From Roseococcus sp. SDR (lineage in GTDB: Bacteria > Pseudomonadota > Alphaproteobacteria > Acetobacterales > Acetobacteraceae): a DNA stretch of 64,000 nt. How positions within the stretch are numbered: the first letter of the stretch is position 1; every line of letters begins with the position of its first letter. Where the stretch lies: contig NZ_JAHRCU010000001.1 in the NCBI RefSeq assembly GCF_019083995.1, positions 62,001 through 126,000 of the forward strand, written 5' to 3'. The notes beneath the pieces are model-generated. The model ran no database searches, was not told where the DNA came from, and was given only the letters and a program-made list of their open reading frames with translations. Below, piece by piece: positions 1-7,952 of this stretch. Both the position numbers and the translations under genes were made by a program.

Positions 1-765
1 CCGCCCGCGCAGGCGGATCTGCCGCCCCGCATCGCTGCCCTCGGGCAGGGTCACGCGCAGCGGGCCGCCGGGGGTCGGGACGATGACGGGGCCGCCCAGC
101 ACCGCCTCCTTCACCGTCACCGGCAAGTCCATGTGCAGGTCGTTGCCCTCGCGGCGATAGAGCTTGTGGGGCGCGACCTCCAGCTCGATCAGCGCGTCGC
201 CATCCGGCCCGCCATTGCGGCCGGGCCCACCCTGGCCGCGCAGGCGCAGCACCTGGCCGGTCTCGACGCCGGGCGGGATCTTCACGCTCAGGCCGCGTCC
301 ATCGGGCAGGGTCAGCGTCTCGGTGGCACCCTGCACCGCGTGCAGGAAGGGCACGGCCAGGCGGTAGCTCTCATCCATGCCGCGGCGCGGTGCGGACTCG
401 GCGCGGCGCCGCTGCTCGAAGAGATCGGCGAAGAGGTCCTCGAACACCTCCGCATCGGGCCGCGCGCCGCCGCGCGGGCCGTATTTCTCGCCGGTCGGCT
501 GTTCGGCGTAATGGCGGTAGCTGTGCTGGGGGCGCTGCTCCTGGCCCTCGGCGTCGATCTCGCCGCGGTCGAAGCGGGCGCGCTTCTCCGGGTCGCTCAG
601 CAGGTCATTGGCGGCGGAGATGGCCTTGAAGCGCGCCTCGGCCTCGGGCTTGCCCGGGTTCAGATCCGGGTGGTGCTGCCGGGCGAGCTTCCGATAGGCC
701 GACTTGATCGCCTCGGGCGAGGCGTCCCGCGGCACGCCGAGGGTCTTGTAGGGGTCTTCGGCCAT
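1..765 (-). CDS. DnaJ-like co-chaperone (CbpA/DnaJ class), 3' part off the window
   Basis: The 255 codons present start at an ATG (763-765) and run off the left edge in frame. An N-terminal J domain (about residues 4-68) has the HPD tripeptide that stimulates DnaK ATPase. Next comes a linker rich in Glu, Arg and Gly, then the start of the DnaJ C-terminal substrate-binding beta domain (from about residue 115, with LPDGRGLSVKIPPG). No zinc-finger CxxCxGxG cysteines are seen between J domain and C-terminal domain, so it is a class II (CbpA-like) protein rather than canonical DnaJ. It lies just downstream of the DUF1178 gene on the same strand. Cytoplasmic chaperone role is inferred from the family. 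Confidence 0.9.
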   Translation of the reverse strand, partial: MAEDPYKTLGVPRDASPEAIKSAYRKLARQHHPDLNPGKPEAEARFKAISAANDLLSDPEKRARFDRGEIDAEGQEQRPQHSYRHYAEQPTGEKYGPRGGARPDAEVFEDLFADLFEQRRRAESAPRRGMDESYRLAVPFLHAVQGATETLTLPDGRGLSVKIPPGVETGQVLRLRGQGGPGRNGGPDGDALIELEVAPHKLYRREGNDLHMDLPVTVKEAVLGGPVIVPTPGGPLRVTLPEGSDAGRQIRLRGR

Positions 766-792
766 GGATTTCTCCTTGCCCCTACGATGGCA

Positions 793-1278
793 TTAGCCGT
801 CCGCGCGGGGAACCCAGGGCAGGCGCGCGACCTCGATGCCTTCCTCGCGCAGCGCTTCCGCCTCGGCCTCGGTCGCCTCGCCATAGATGCCGCGCGCCTC
901 GGCCTCGCCCTCATGGATGCGGCGGGCTTCCTTCGCGAAATCCTTGCCCATGTTCTCGCAATTCGCCTCGATCTCCTGCCGCATGCGCTGCAGGAGGGCG
1001 ACCACCTGCGCCGGCATGGGCCCGGCGGCGAGGCGCGGCGTCTGGTCATCGGCGGCGGGCTTGGGCACCTCGGCCGGGGCGGGTGCGACAGCTGCGCGCC
1101 CCTTCACACCCGGGGTCTTTCGGATGGCGGGCGCCATCAGGGCCTTGCTCACCTTCGTGTCGCCGCAGACCGGGCAATCGACCAGGCCGGCAGCGGCCAT
1201 GCGATCAAAGGCGGCGCCATCCTTGAACCAGCTTTCGAATTCATGCGCATTGTCGCAGCGGAGCGAGAAGCGGATCAT
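793..1278 (-). CDS. DUF1178 family protein
   Basis: 161 residues. The N terminus MIRFSLRCDNAHEFESWF followed by DCPVCGD (about residue 35) gives a CxxC pair plus an earlier Cys/His, typical of DUF1178, a small probably zinc-binding alphaproteobacterial family of unknown function. The middle is Ala/Pro-rich; the C-terminal half is acidic and helical and ends in VARLPWVPRADG. In many alphaproteobacteria this gene follows comF and grxC (often with a nitrilase-family gene), and that order is nearly kept here without the nitrilase. No enzymatic residues can be assigned. Confidence 0.88.
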   Translation of the reverse strand: MIRFSLRCDNAHEFESWFKDGAAFDRMAAAGLVDCPVCGDTKVSKALMAPAIRKTPGVKGRAAVAPAPAEVPKPAADDQTPRLAAGPMPAQVVALLQRMRQEIEANCENMGKDFAKEARRIHEGEAEARGIYGEATEAEAEALREEGIEVARLPWVPRADG

Positions 1279-1367
1279 CCCTTCATACCTTCATCGGCCG
1301 GCCAAGCTCGCGCCGGTCACCTGATTGTCACATGGGAGGGCCGGAGGCGATTGCGAGGGGGGGCGTC

Positions 1368-1625
1368 TCAGCCCGCGAGGAGTGCTTCGAGCTTGCCGGC
1401 ACGGTCGAGAGCGACAAGGTCGTCCGACCCGCCGATGGCCTGCCCATTGATGAAGATCTGCGGGACGGTGGTGCGCCCGCCGGAGCGCGCGATGGCATCC
1501 TTGCGCGCCTGGCTGCCATGCGGCGCGTCGAATTCTTCGAAGCTCACGCCACGCTTGGTCAGCAGCGCGCGGGCGCGGTCGCAGTAAGGGCAGAAGGCGG
1601 TCGTGTAGATTTCGATCTTGGGCAT
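1368..1625 (-). CDS. grxC: Glutaredoxin 3 (GrxC type)
   Basis: 85 residues starting MPKIEIYTTAFCPYC; the ATG at 1623-1625 was chosen over a longer in-frame extension because it gives the normal glutaredoxin length. The dithiol active site CPYC lies at residues 12-15. The cis-proline motif TVPQIF (about 52-57) and the glutathione-binding GGSDDL (about 65-70) are present. It is a cytoplasmic glutathione-dependent disulfide reductase. It sits between a small membrane protein gene and DUF1178 on the minus strand, the usual comF-grxC-DUF1178 neighbourhood of alphaproteobacteria. Confidence 0.95.
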   Translation of the reverse strand: MPKIEIYTTAFCPYCDRARALLTKRGVSFEEFDAPHGSQARKDAIARSGGRTTVPQIFINGQAIGGSDDLVALDRAGKLEALLAG

Positions 1626-1665
1626 GGCCGCAATAGGCCGAGGGCCGCCCCCGGCGTCAAGCGGT

Positions 1666-1899
1666 TCAGTCGCCGAGGATGGAGAGCAGCAGCGCGGCCA
1701 GGCCAAGGCCAAGGCCCAGCGCCCCCGTCAGCACCACGAAAAAGCCGCGCCATTCCGCACCGTCCAGGCCGAAAAGCGGAGTGTTCTGCGTCGTGGGGCG
1801 CGTGGCGGTCATGTCGAAGCGCTGCTCCGGATGGCTCGTCACGAAGCTGTCGAAGGGCGAGGCGCCCGGATTGTGGAAGTTGCGGCCATCGAAAGGCAT
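1666..1899 (-). CDS. Small single-pass membrane protein, unknown function
   Basis: 77 residues, start ATG at 1897-1899. The first 50 residues are polar (NFHNPGASPFDSF, then a Thr-rich stretch). The C-terminal 25 form one strongly hydrophobic Gly/Leu-rich membrane helix (FFVVLTGALGLGLGLAALLL). I do not recognise a family. It is co-directional with comF upstream and grxC downstream, 40 bp from grxC, so it is plausibly co-transcribed. Its coding status rests on position, a clean start and a sensible transmembrane segment. Confidence 0.55.
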   Translation of the reverse strand: MPFDGRNFHNPGASPFDSFVTSHPEQRFDMTATRPTTQNTPLFGLDGAEWRGFFVVLTGALGLGLGLAALLLSILGD

Positions 1900-1970
1900 G
1901 GCGCTGGCTCCATCCTGTTGGTGGCCACAGCATGCGCGCGAGATGTTGAGAAAGGTTTAAGGGCGGCCGG

Positions 1971-2606
1971 TCACGCCGGGCGCTCGATCCGCGGGTCGGG
2001 CACGCGGGCGGCGGCCAGCACCATCACCTCCGCCGCGCCCGCCGCAAGCAGGGTCCGGGCGCAGGCATCGGCGGTGGCGCCGCTGGTCAGCACGTCATCC
2101 ACCAGCAGCAGGCGCTTGCCGTGAATGCGCGCCGCGGCGCCGGGAATCAGGCCGAAGGCGCCCTCCAGCACCGCCGCGCGCGCGCGCGCGCCCAGCTCAC
2201 CGAGCGGCTGGGTGGCGCGCAGGCGGCGCAGCACCATGGGGGCGTGGGGCACATGGCTGATCCGCGAGAGCCGGGCGGCCAGCAGCGCCGCCTGGTTGTG
2301 GCGGCGGCGGAACAGCCGCCAGCGGTGCAGGGGCACCGGCACCAGCAATTCGGCGCGGCGCAGCAGTTCGGCCCCGGCGCGCGCCATGTGGCGGGCGAGG
2401 GGGGCCGTCAACTCGGTCCGGTCCCGATGCTTGAAGGGCAGGATCAGCGCCTTGGCGCCCGCATCATAGCGCAGCGCGGCGCGCGCCTGGGTGAAGGCGG
2501 GTGGGGCGGCCACGCAGGCCTCGCACCACAGCGCCTCCAGATGCGGCACGCCCGCACCGCCATGCGGGAAGGGCACGCCGCAGCGGTCGCATAACGGTGC
2601 GGTCAC
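1971..2606 (-). CDS. comF: ComF family phosphoribosyltransferase-like protein; 5' end unclear
   Basis: From a GTG at 2604-2606 the product is 211 residues: a CDRCG / CEAC zinc-finger half (7-31), then a PRTase fold ending with LLLVDDVLTSGATADACA, the PRPP-binding loop of ComF proteins. ComF acts in DNA uptake in competent bacteria; in alphaproteobacteria its role is unclear. The open frame continues upstream of the GTG and encodes the missing first zinc-finger half (LLPPTCLTC and CPAC, about 2610-2690). I find no ATG, GTG or TTG in that extension, which runs into a 54-bp tandem repeat. The true start may be a CTG at 2745-2747, or the start may have been damaged by the repeat. Confidence 0.85.
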   Translation of the reverse strand: MTAPLCDRCGVPFPHGGAGVPHLEALWCEACVAAPPAFTQARAALRYDAGAKALILPFKHRDRTELTAPLARHMARAGAELLRRAELLVPVPLHRWRLFRRRHNQAALLAARLSRISHVPHAPMVLRRLRATQPLGELGARARAAVLEGAFGLIPGAAARIHGKRLLLVDDVLTSGATADACARTLLAAGAAEVMVLAAARVPDPRIERPA

Positions 2607-2732
2607 GAAGGCGAGGCCGGCGAAGCAGGCCGGGCATTGCCCGCCCTGGACGCCGACGGGCTCCTCGCATGTCAGGCAGGTGGGCGGCAGCAGCGCATCC
2701 AGGATGCCGCCGCCCAGTCGCCGGAAGGCGCT

Positions 2733-2889
2733 GCCCGCCCGATTCAGACCTTCGCGCCCTGCGGCGCTCCGGTCATCGGGAGTGATGCCCGCCCGATTCA
2801 GACCTTCGCGCCCTGCGGCGCTCCGGTCATCGGGCGTGATGCCCGCCCGATTCAGACCTTCGCGCCCTGCGGCGCTCCGGTCATCGGGC
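2733..2889. repeat. 54-bp tandem repeat, two full copies and a third nearly full copy
   Basis: Copies begin at 2733, 2787 and 2841. Copies 1 and 2 differ at one position (A at 2781, C at 2835) and the third loses its last few bases. The period is 18 codons, so the comF frame stays open through all copies (reading SAAGREGLNRAG). In another minus-strand frame each copy holds a 10-codon ORF, MTGAPQGAKV, whose TGA overlaps an in-frame CTG of comF as CTGA. The array fills the gap between the rhodanese stop and comF. Confidence 0.9.
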
Positions 2890-2896
2890 GGGGGCG

Positions 2897-4432
2897 CTAC
2901 CAGGCGCCGAAGCGCGCATCGCCGTCGCGCGCCACCTCATGCACGAGATCAATCTCCCAGGAGAGATAGGCGTGCATGGCCGCCTCGATGCCGGAATTCC
3001 GGTCATAGGGGCGGAGATACCAGTCCACGCAGGCCTCGTCTGGCGGATTGGTGCGGTCGGCGGCCAGCGGCAGGCCGGCCGCCTTCCAGGCCGCCACACC
3101 ACCCTCCAGCACGCGCGCGCCCGGAATCTCGGCCGCCGCGAGGTGGGCAAGCCAGGGATCGGGCGCCGTCACCACCACCGGGCCCGCGATCTTGGGCACG
3201 CGGCCCCGCACCGCCCAGACCGAGCCGGGGATATGCCCGGCCCGGAAGTCGATGCTGCGGGCCAGGTCCACCACCGTCACGCCCGTCTCGGCGGCCAGCG
3301 TCTGGGGCATGACGACCGGCATCTGCGGCACCTCGGGCGCCACCGGCTTCCAGGGCCCCGTCGCGAGCTCGCCCGAAAGCGCCCCCTCGACCACGAACAC
3401 CTCCCAGCCGCCCATCTGGCGCAGCCAGGCGGCGGACATGCGGGCGCGCACCGTGTCGTCATCCGCCAGGATCACGCGCGCGCCACGCACCGCGACCCAC
3501 TGGTCGGTCGCCTGCACCAGCTGACCGCCCGGCGCGTGGCGGAAGCCCGGGATGTGGCCCGCGGCATATTCCTCGGCCGCCCGGACATCGAGGGCATAGG
3601 TGCTGCGGCTCTCATCGGCCAGCATCGCCAGGGCGGCGGCGCGGCTGATCAGCTTCACCCCATTCTCCGCCGCGAAGGCAGAGGCACGTTGCAGCGCGAG
3701 CGCCGCGCTGGCCGGCGTGCCGGGAGCGTAGCTGCGCGTCACGCCGCGCTCGCACTGAAAGCCCGCCAGCTCCCATCCCATGGTGCCGTTGCGCAGCGCC
3801 ACGATGCGGTTGGGAACCCCGGCACGGCGCAGGCTCTCGGCGCCCATGATGCTGCGGGTGCGGCCCGCGCAATTCACCACGATGGTCGTCTCGGCATCGG
3901 GCACCAGGTCGCCGATGCGATAGGCCAGCTCGCCGCCCGGCACGTTCACCGCGCCGGGGATCGTCATGCGCACGAACTCGTCCATCGGGCGGCTGTCCAG
4001 GATGACCATGGGCTTCCCGGAATCCTTGAGCGCCTGCAGCTCCGGCGGGTCGAGGCTCTCGGTGCCGTAATGGTGCTCCACCCATTCGCCGAAGGCCTTG
4101 GAGGGCACATGCACGCCGGTGAAGACGACATAGCCCGCCGCCGCCCAGGCCGGCGTGCCACCGGCGAGGACATGCACATCGCTAAAGCCGATGGAGGTCA
4201 GATAGGTGGCGAGCTTCTCCGCATGCCCCTCGCCGCCATCCACGCAGACCACGCGCGTGGCCTGTCGCGGCAGCAGCGCGCGGGCGCGCAGCTCCTTCTT
4301 GGAGAGCGGGCAGGGCACCGCCCAGAAGAGGTGCCCATGGCCGAACTCCCCCTCCTCGCGCGCGTCGAGGATGGCGAGCTCGGTGCCTTCGGAAATCCAG
4401 GCCTTGAGCGTGGCCGGCGTGACACTCGTCAT
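2897..4432 (-). CDS. Sulfurtransferase with four tandem rhodanese domains
   Basis: 511 residues with rhodanese-like domains at about 1-105, 115-230, 260-360 and 370-470, then a C-terminal tail. Only domain 2 keeps a catalytic-loop cysteine (VVNCAGRTRSIMG). The equivalent loops in domains 3 (ILADDDTVRARM) and 4 (VVVTAPDPWLA) lack it, and domain 1 has VCVDGGEGHA with its cysteine displaced. So one active and three structural or regulatory domains are likely. The ATG overlaps the TGA of the upstream cysteine dioxygenase-like gene by one base (TGATG), implying coupled translation and a shared role in sulfur handling, for example processing persulfide or sulfite derived from cysteine. Confidence 0.88.
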   Translation of the reverse strand: MTSVTPATLKAWISEGTELAILDAREEGEFGHGHLFWAVPCPLSKKELRARALLPRQATRVVCVDGGEGHAEKLATYLTSIGFSDVHVLAGGTPAWAAAGYVVFTGVHVPSKAFGEWVEHHYGTESLDPPELQALKDSGKPMVILDSRPMDEFVRMTIPGAVNVPGGELAYRIGDLVPDAETTIVVNCAGRTRSIMGAESLRRAGVPNRIVALRNGTMGWELAGFQCERGVTRSYAPGTPASAALALQRASAFAAENGVKLISRAAALAMLADESRSTYALDVRAAEEYAAGHIPGFRHAPGGQLVQATDQWVAVRGARVILADDDTVRARMSAAWLRQMGGWEVFVVEGALSGELATGPWKPVAPEVPQMPVVMPQTLAAETGVTVVDLARSIDFRAGHIPGSVWAVRGRVPKIAGPVVVTAPDPWLAHLAAAEIPGARVLEGGVAAWKAAGLPLAADRTNPPDEACVDWYLRPYDRNSGIEAAMHAYLSWEIDLVHEVARDGDARFGAW

Positions 4433-5046
4433 CAGGACTTCGCGTCCGCCGTCGGCTTCATGAAATTCTTGTTGTAATAGGAAACGACGCCCGTCTTGTC
4501 GTCGAAGGCGCGGCGGCCATCGAGCTTCTCCAGCGCCAGGCCATACATGTGCAGGTGGCGCGTGGGGCGCGTGCCCGTCGTGTGGATCGAGTGGATGTCC
4601 TCCGGCATCAGGCAGATGCCGCGGCCGGGCTCCACCATGATCTCCTCGCGCACGCGCATCTCGCAGCGCTCGGGGTTGGAGCCGTCATCCAGGCGGTCAT
4701 AGACCTTGTTCAGCTCCTGCCCGTCCACGGCGACGACGACGGCCCAGGTGGTGTGGTCATGCGGCTTGGTCTCGTTGCCCGGGTTCAGCGCGTTCAGATA
4801 GAGGGCGAAGCGGTTGTTCTCCTCCTCGCGCAGCAGGTAGCGGTTGCTGCCCTTCTCGCCATTGGGCGGCGGCGGGAATTCGGCGCTGGGGAAGAGGTGC
4901 TCCTGCGCGGCGAGGTTCATCAGCTCGGCCTTGATGGCCTCCAGCGCCTCGCGCGTGACGCCCATGCGGGCCTCGATCTCGCGCACGCGGCCCACGGCGG
5001 CGGCCACGGCGGCGGTGCGGGCCGCCTTTACATCCATGCTGTTCAT
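4432..5046 (-). CDS. Cysteine dioxygenase-family cupin (thiol dioxygenase)
   Basis: 204 residues, close to the normal cysteine dioxygenase length. The central cupin carries the first metal motif KPHDHTTWAV (His-x-His about residues 95-97) and a later IHSIHTTG plus RHLHMYG stretch supplying the third iron histidine. Members add O2 to a thiol, giving cysteine sulfinate or 3-sulfinopropionate; substrate cannot be decided by eye because the Arg that discriminates them is uncertain. The gene is translationally coupled to the four-domain rhodanese. The start ATG has a second Met three codons later. Cytoplasmic. Confidence 0.85.
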   Translation of the reverse strand: MNSMDVKAARTAAVAAAVGRVREIEARMGVTREALEAIKAELMNLAAQEHLFPSAEFPPPPNGEKGSNRYLLREEENNRFALYLNALNPGNETKPHDHTTWAVVVAVDGQELNKVYDRLDDGSNPERCEMRVREEIMVEPGRGICLMPEDIHSIHTTGTRPTRHLHMYGLALEKLDGRRAFDDKTGVVSYYNKNFMKPTADAKS

Positions 5047-5111
5047 CTGCGTTCTCCCTCTCGGATCGGGAAACGATAGTCCTGCTTGCGCGCCAGCACC
5101 ACAGGCCGCAG

Positions 5112-5990
5112 ATGAACTCCATGGAAGCCAATCCGGAGATCTTCGACCGCCGCCTGATGCGCCTCCGCCGCGAGCGCGCGGCGCCGCGCGTGGCCCAGGT
5201 GGCCCCCATCCTGGAGGCCGCGGCCGATCTCCTGCTCGACCGGCTGGATGACACGACGCGCCGCTTCACCCGTGCGCTCGACCTCGGCGGGCGCGGCGTG
5301 GTGGCGCCACGGCTCGCGGCGCGCGGCATTCCCTTCATCGTTTCGATGGACCTGGCGGAAGGCATGGCGGCCCGCGCCGGGGGGATCGCCGTCGCCGGTG
5401 ACGAGGAGTGGCTGCCCTTCGCGCCCGAGAGCTTCGATCTCGTCGTCGCCAATCTCAGTCTGCATGGTGTGAACGACCTGCCCGGGGCCCTGGTGCAGAT
5501 CCGCCGCGCCCTGCGGCCCGATGGCCTCTTCCTCGCGGCACTCCCCGGCTTCGGCACGCTCCAGGGCCTGCGCGAGGCGTTGGCGGCGGCCGAGGCCGAG
5601 ACGCGCGGCGGTGTCTCCCCCCGCATCGCCCCCTTCGCCGAGCTCCGGGACCTGGCCGGCCTTCTGCAGCGTGCTGGTTTCGCCCTGCCCGTGGCCGACC
5701 AGGACAGCCTGCCCCTGCAATACCGCTCCGCCATGGGCCTCGTGGCCGATCTGCGCGCCGCCGGCGAGGGCAACGCGATCCGCGCCGCCGATCGCCGCAC
5801 GCCGCCACGCGCCTTGTTTCCCTTGGCTTTTTCGGGTCTCGACCTCGCGATGGAGCTGCGCCTCCTGGTCATGACAGGCTGGGCGCCGCACGAGAGCCAG
5901 CAGAAGCCCGCCCGCCCCGGCAGCGCCAATGCCCGCCTGGCCGAGGCGCTGGGCAGCCCGGAATACAAGACCGGCGATAAAGCGGGTTGA
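5112..5990 (+). CDS. Class I SAM-dependent methyltransferase, NDUFAF5/BioC-like
   Basis: 292 residues. N-terminal NPEIFDRRLMRLRRERAA is typical of the NDUFAF5-related family. A degenerate motif I (ALDLGGRGVVAPRLAARG), acidic loop (SMDLAEGMA), motif with LPFAPESFDLVVANLSLHGV (post-motif II/III) and RRALRPDGLFLAALPG follow in order. The mitochondrial homologue hydroxylates an arginine of complex I; bacterial members are usually annotated only as methyltransferases. It diverges from the cysteine dioxygenase gene with 65 bp between starts, and its end lies 62 bp before the methionine aminopeptidase start, so those two are probably co-transcribed. Confidence 0.85.
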   Translation: MNSMEANPEIFDRRLMRLRRERAAPRVAQVAPILEAAADLLLDRLDDTTRRFTRALDLGGRGVVAPRLAARGIPFIVSMDLAEGMAARAGGIAVAGDEEWLPFAPESFDLVVANLSLHGVNDLPGALVQIRRALRPDGLFLAALPGFGTLQGLREALAAAEAETRGGVSPRIAPFAELRDLAGLLQRAGFALPVADQDSLPLQYRSAMGLVADLRAAGEGNAIRAADRRTPPRALFPLAFSGLDLAMELRLLVMTGWAPHESQQKPARPGSANARLAEALGSPEYKTGDKAG

Positions 5991-6052
5991 ACCTTGCGCG
6001 CGCCGCGCGCATCTTAGGGGTTCTCCAAAACCCGATCGGTCAGCCTATCCAG

Positions 6053-6865
6053 ATGGAAAATTCGGGCGGCGAATCCCGCCGCATCACGCGCCATGCGCCA
6101 GAGGATTTCGCGGGCGCGCGCCGGGCCGGCGCGCTCGCGGCCGCATGCCTGGACATGATCACCCCGCATGTGCGCCCTGGCGTCACCACCGGGCATCTCG
6201 ACCAGCTCTGCCATGACTTCATGGTGGCGCATGGGGCGGTGCCGGCCACGCTCGGCTATCGCGGCTACACGAAATCCTCCTGCATCTCGATCAACCACGT
6301 CGTCTGCCACGGCATTCCGGGCGAGCGGACCATCGCCGAGGGCGACATCCTCAACATCGACGTGACCGCGCTGCTCGATGGCTGGCACGGCGACACCAGC
6401 CGCATGTATGCGGCGGGCGAGATCAGCACCAAGGCGCGGCTGCTGATGGACGTGACCTATGAGGCGATGATGCGCGGCATCGCCATGGCCAAGCCGGGCA
6501 ATACCTTTGGCGACATCGGCCACGCCATCCAGACCTATGCCGAGAAGCACCGCTTCTCCATCGTGCGGGACTTCTGCGGCCATGGCATCGGCCGCAAGTT
6601 CCATGAGCCGCCGAACGTGCTGCATTTCGGCCGACCGGGCGAAGGCCCGAAGCTGGCGCCGGGCATGTTCTTCACCATCGAGCCCATGGTGAATGCCGGC
6701 CGCCCCGAGGTGAAGATCCTGGATGATGGCTGGACCGCCGTGACGCGGGACCGCAGCCTCTCCGCGCAGTTCGAGCACATGGTCGGCATCACCGAGACCG
6801 GCTGCGAGATCTTTACGCTCAGCCCTGGGGGGATGCACAAACCCCCTTATGTCGTGCCGGGCTGA
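6053..6865 (+). CDS. map: Type I methionine aminopeptidase
   Basis: 270 residues. It removes the initiator methionine from nascent proteins in the cytoplasm. Metal ligands are visible in order: Asp of LNIDVTALLDG and Asp of HGDTSRMY, His of GHGIGRKFHEPP, Glu of FTIEPMVN and Glu of AQFEHMVGIT. The catalytic His is in the SCISINHVVCHG stretch. I chose the ATG at 6053 (MENSGGESRR); an upstream in-frame TTG at 5987, overlapping the methyltransferase stop, would add 22 residues not usual for the family. Single-copy housekeeping gene, plausibly transcribed with the methyltransferase. Confidence 0.95.
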   Translation: MENSGGESRRITRHAPEDFAGARRAGALAAACLDMITPHVRPGVTTGHLDQLCHDFMVAHGAVPATLGYRGYTKSSCISINHVVCHGIPGERTIAEGDILNIDVTALLDGWHGDTSRMYAAGEISTKARLLMDVTYEAMMRGIAMAKPGNTFGDIGHAIQTYAEKHRFSIVRDFCGHGIGRKFHEPPNVLHFGRPGEGPKLAPGMFFTIEPMVNAGRPEVKILDDGWTAVTRDRSLSAQFEHMVGITETGCEIFTLSPGGMHKPPYVVPG

Positions 6866-7020
6866 GCGTTGATTTTTGGCGCCCTCAGACGCCGGGCGCC
6901 GGCTCCGCCGGCTTGGCTTCGCGCCGCGACGGGTATTCCGGCTGTGAGCGCGGTCTGGGCGCGCCGGCCGCCTTGCGGCCGGATTCTTGGAGGATCCCTC
7001 TCTTTCGCTTCGGGTGCGCC
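6866..7020. repeat. Intergenic palindrome-rich spacer with a dispersed 17-bp motif
   Basis: Between map and radC. It has CCCTCAGACGCCGGGCG at 6882-6898, found identically at 22423-22439, followed in both places by GC-rich dyads (here GCCGGCTCCGCCGGC and GGCCGCCTTGCGGCC). It looks like a REP-type dispersed repeat rather than a coding extension of radC, although the radC frame stays open through it back to a TTG at 6913. Confidence 0.5.
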
Positions 7021-7758
7021 GTGACGCGGCGGCGTGGGCTCTCGGAGGCCGGCGGCCTCTTCGATCCCGCGCCGGTCGCGGCCACGCCCTCGGGCGTGGA
7101 GGGCCATCGTGGCCGGATGCGGCAGAAGCTGCTCGAGGGTGGTGCCGAGGGCATCCTCGACCATGAACTCATCGAGATGCTGCTCTTCCTGGCCCTGCCG
7201 CGGCGGGACACCAAGCCCATCGCCCGCGCCATGCTGGCCCGCTTTGGCAGCTTCGCCGATGCGCTGAGCGCGCCCACGCAGGAACTCCGCCAGATCGAAG
7301 GCCTGGGTGATGCCGGCATCGCGGCGCTGCGCACCGTCCAGGTGGCCGCGCTGCGCATGGTCAAGGCCCCGCTCATCCGCCAGGACACGCTGAACAACTG
7401 GGACCGCCTGATGGACTACCTCACCGCCGCCATGGCGCGGGAGCGGGTGGAGCAGTTCCGCATCCTCTTCCTCGACACCAAGAACCGCCTTCTGGCCGAC
7501 GAGGCCCAGGCGCGCGGCACGGTGAACCACACCCCGGTCTATCCGCGCGAGGTGGTGAAGCGCGCCCTGGAACTGCACGCCACCGCACTGATCCTGGTGC
7601 ACAACCACCCCTCGGGCGATCCGACGCCGAGCCGCGCGGACATCGAGATGACGGCCGAGGTGAAGCAGGCCGCGGCGGCACTCGGCATCACGCTGCATGA
7701 CCATGTGATCATCGGCCGCGAGCAGCAGCTCTCCTTCCGGCGCGAGGGGCTCCTTTAG
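7021..7758 (+). CDS. radC: RadC family JAB/MPN-domain protein
   Basis: 245 residues from the GTG at 7021. The start is not certain, because the frame is open further upstream and a GGAGG at about 6984 is too far away to decide. An N-terminal UPF0758 helix-hairpin-helix region (GHRGRMRQKLLEGG to IEGLGDAGIAAL, about 23-105) precedes the JAB metalloprotease-like domain with HNHPSGDPTPSRAD (zinc ligands His, His, Asp) and an upstream catalytic-type Glu. Despite the name, a DNA-repair role is not established. Its TAG stop lies within a TTAG that is the target duplication of the adjacent 194-bp element. Confidence 0.9.
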   Translation: MTRRRGLSEAGGLFDPAPVAATPSGVEGHRGRMRQKLLEGGAEGILDHELIEMLLFLALPRRDTKPIARAMLARFGSFADALSAPTQELRQIEGLGDAGIAALRTVQVAALRMVKAPLIRQDTLNNWDRLMDYLTAAMARERVEQFRILFLDTKNRLLADEAQARGTVNHTPVYPREVVKRALELHATALILVHNHPSGDPTPSRADIEMTAEVKQAAAALGITLHDHVIIGREQQLSFRREGLL

Positions 7759-7952
7759 CAGGCTGCTGAAAAACTCCGCTGTGGGACCGAGGGGCCAGCC
7801 CCTCGGACACCCCGGCAAGAACCTCAGGTTCTTGCATCTCCGATAAGTATTTGATTTAATTTAACAATCGAAGATCCAAGAAACTGAGTTTCTTGGCGGG
7901 AGAGTACGAGAGGGCGGAGCCCTTTCGTCTTTTGGCCTTTTTCAGCAGCCTG
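7759..7952. mobile_element. 194-bp MITE-like non-autonomous element, copy 1
   Basis: Bounded by 15-bp terminal inverted repeats CAGGCTGCTGAAAAA and flanked by direct TTAG duplications (7755-7758 and 7953-7956). It differs at 5 of 194 positions from the copy at 11371-11564. Internal structure: GC-rich palindrome CCGAGGGGCCAGCCCCTCGG, AAGAACCTCAGGTTCTT, an AT-rich core (TAAGTATTTGATTTAATTTA) unlike the surrounding DNA, and CCAAGAAACTGAGTTTCTTGG. There is no transposase. Termini and YTAG targets fit mobilisation by an IS5-family enzyme (inferred). It lies exactly between the convergent radC and oxyR stop codons. Confidence 0.85.
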
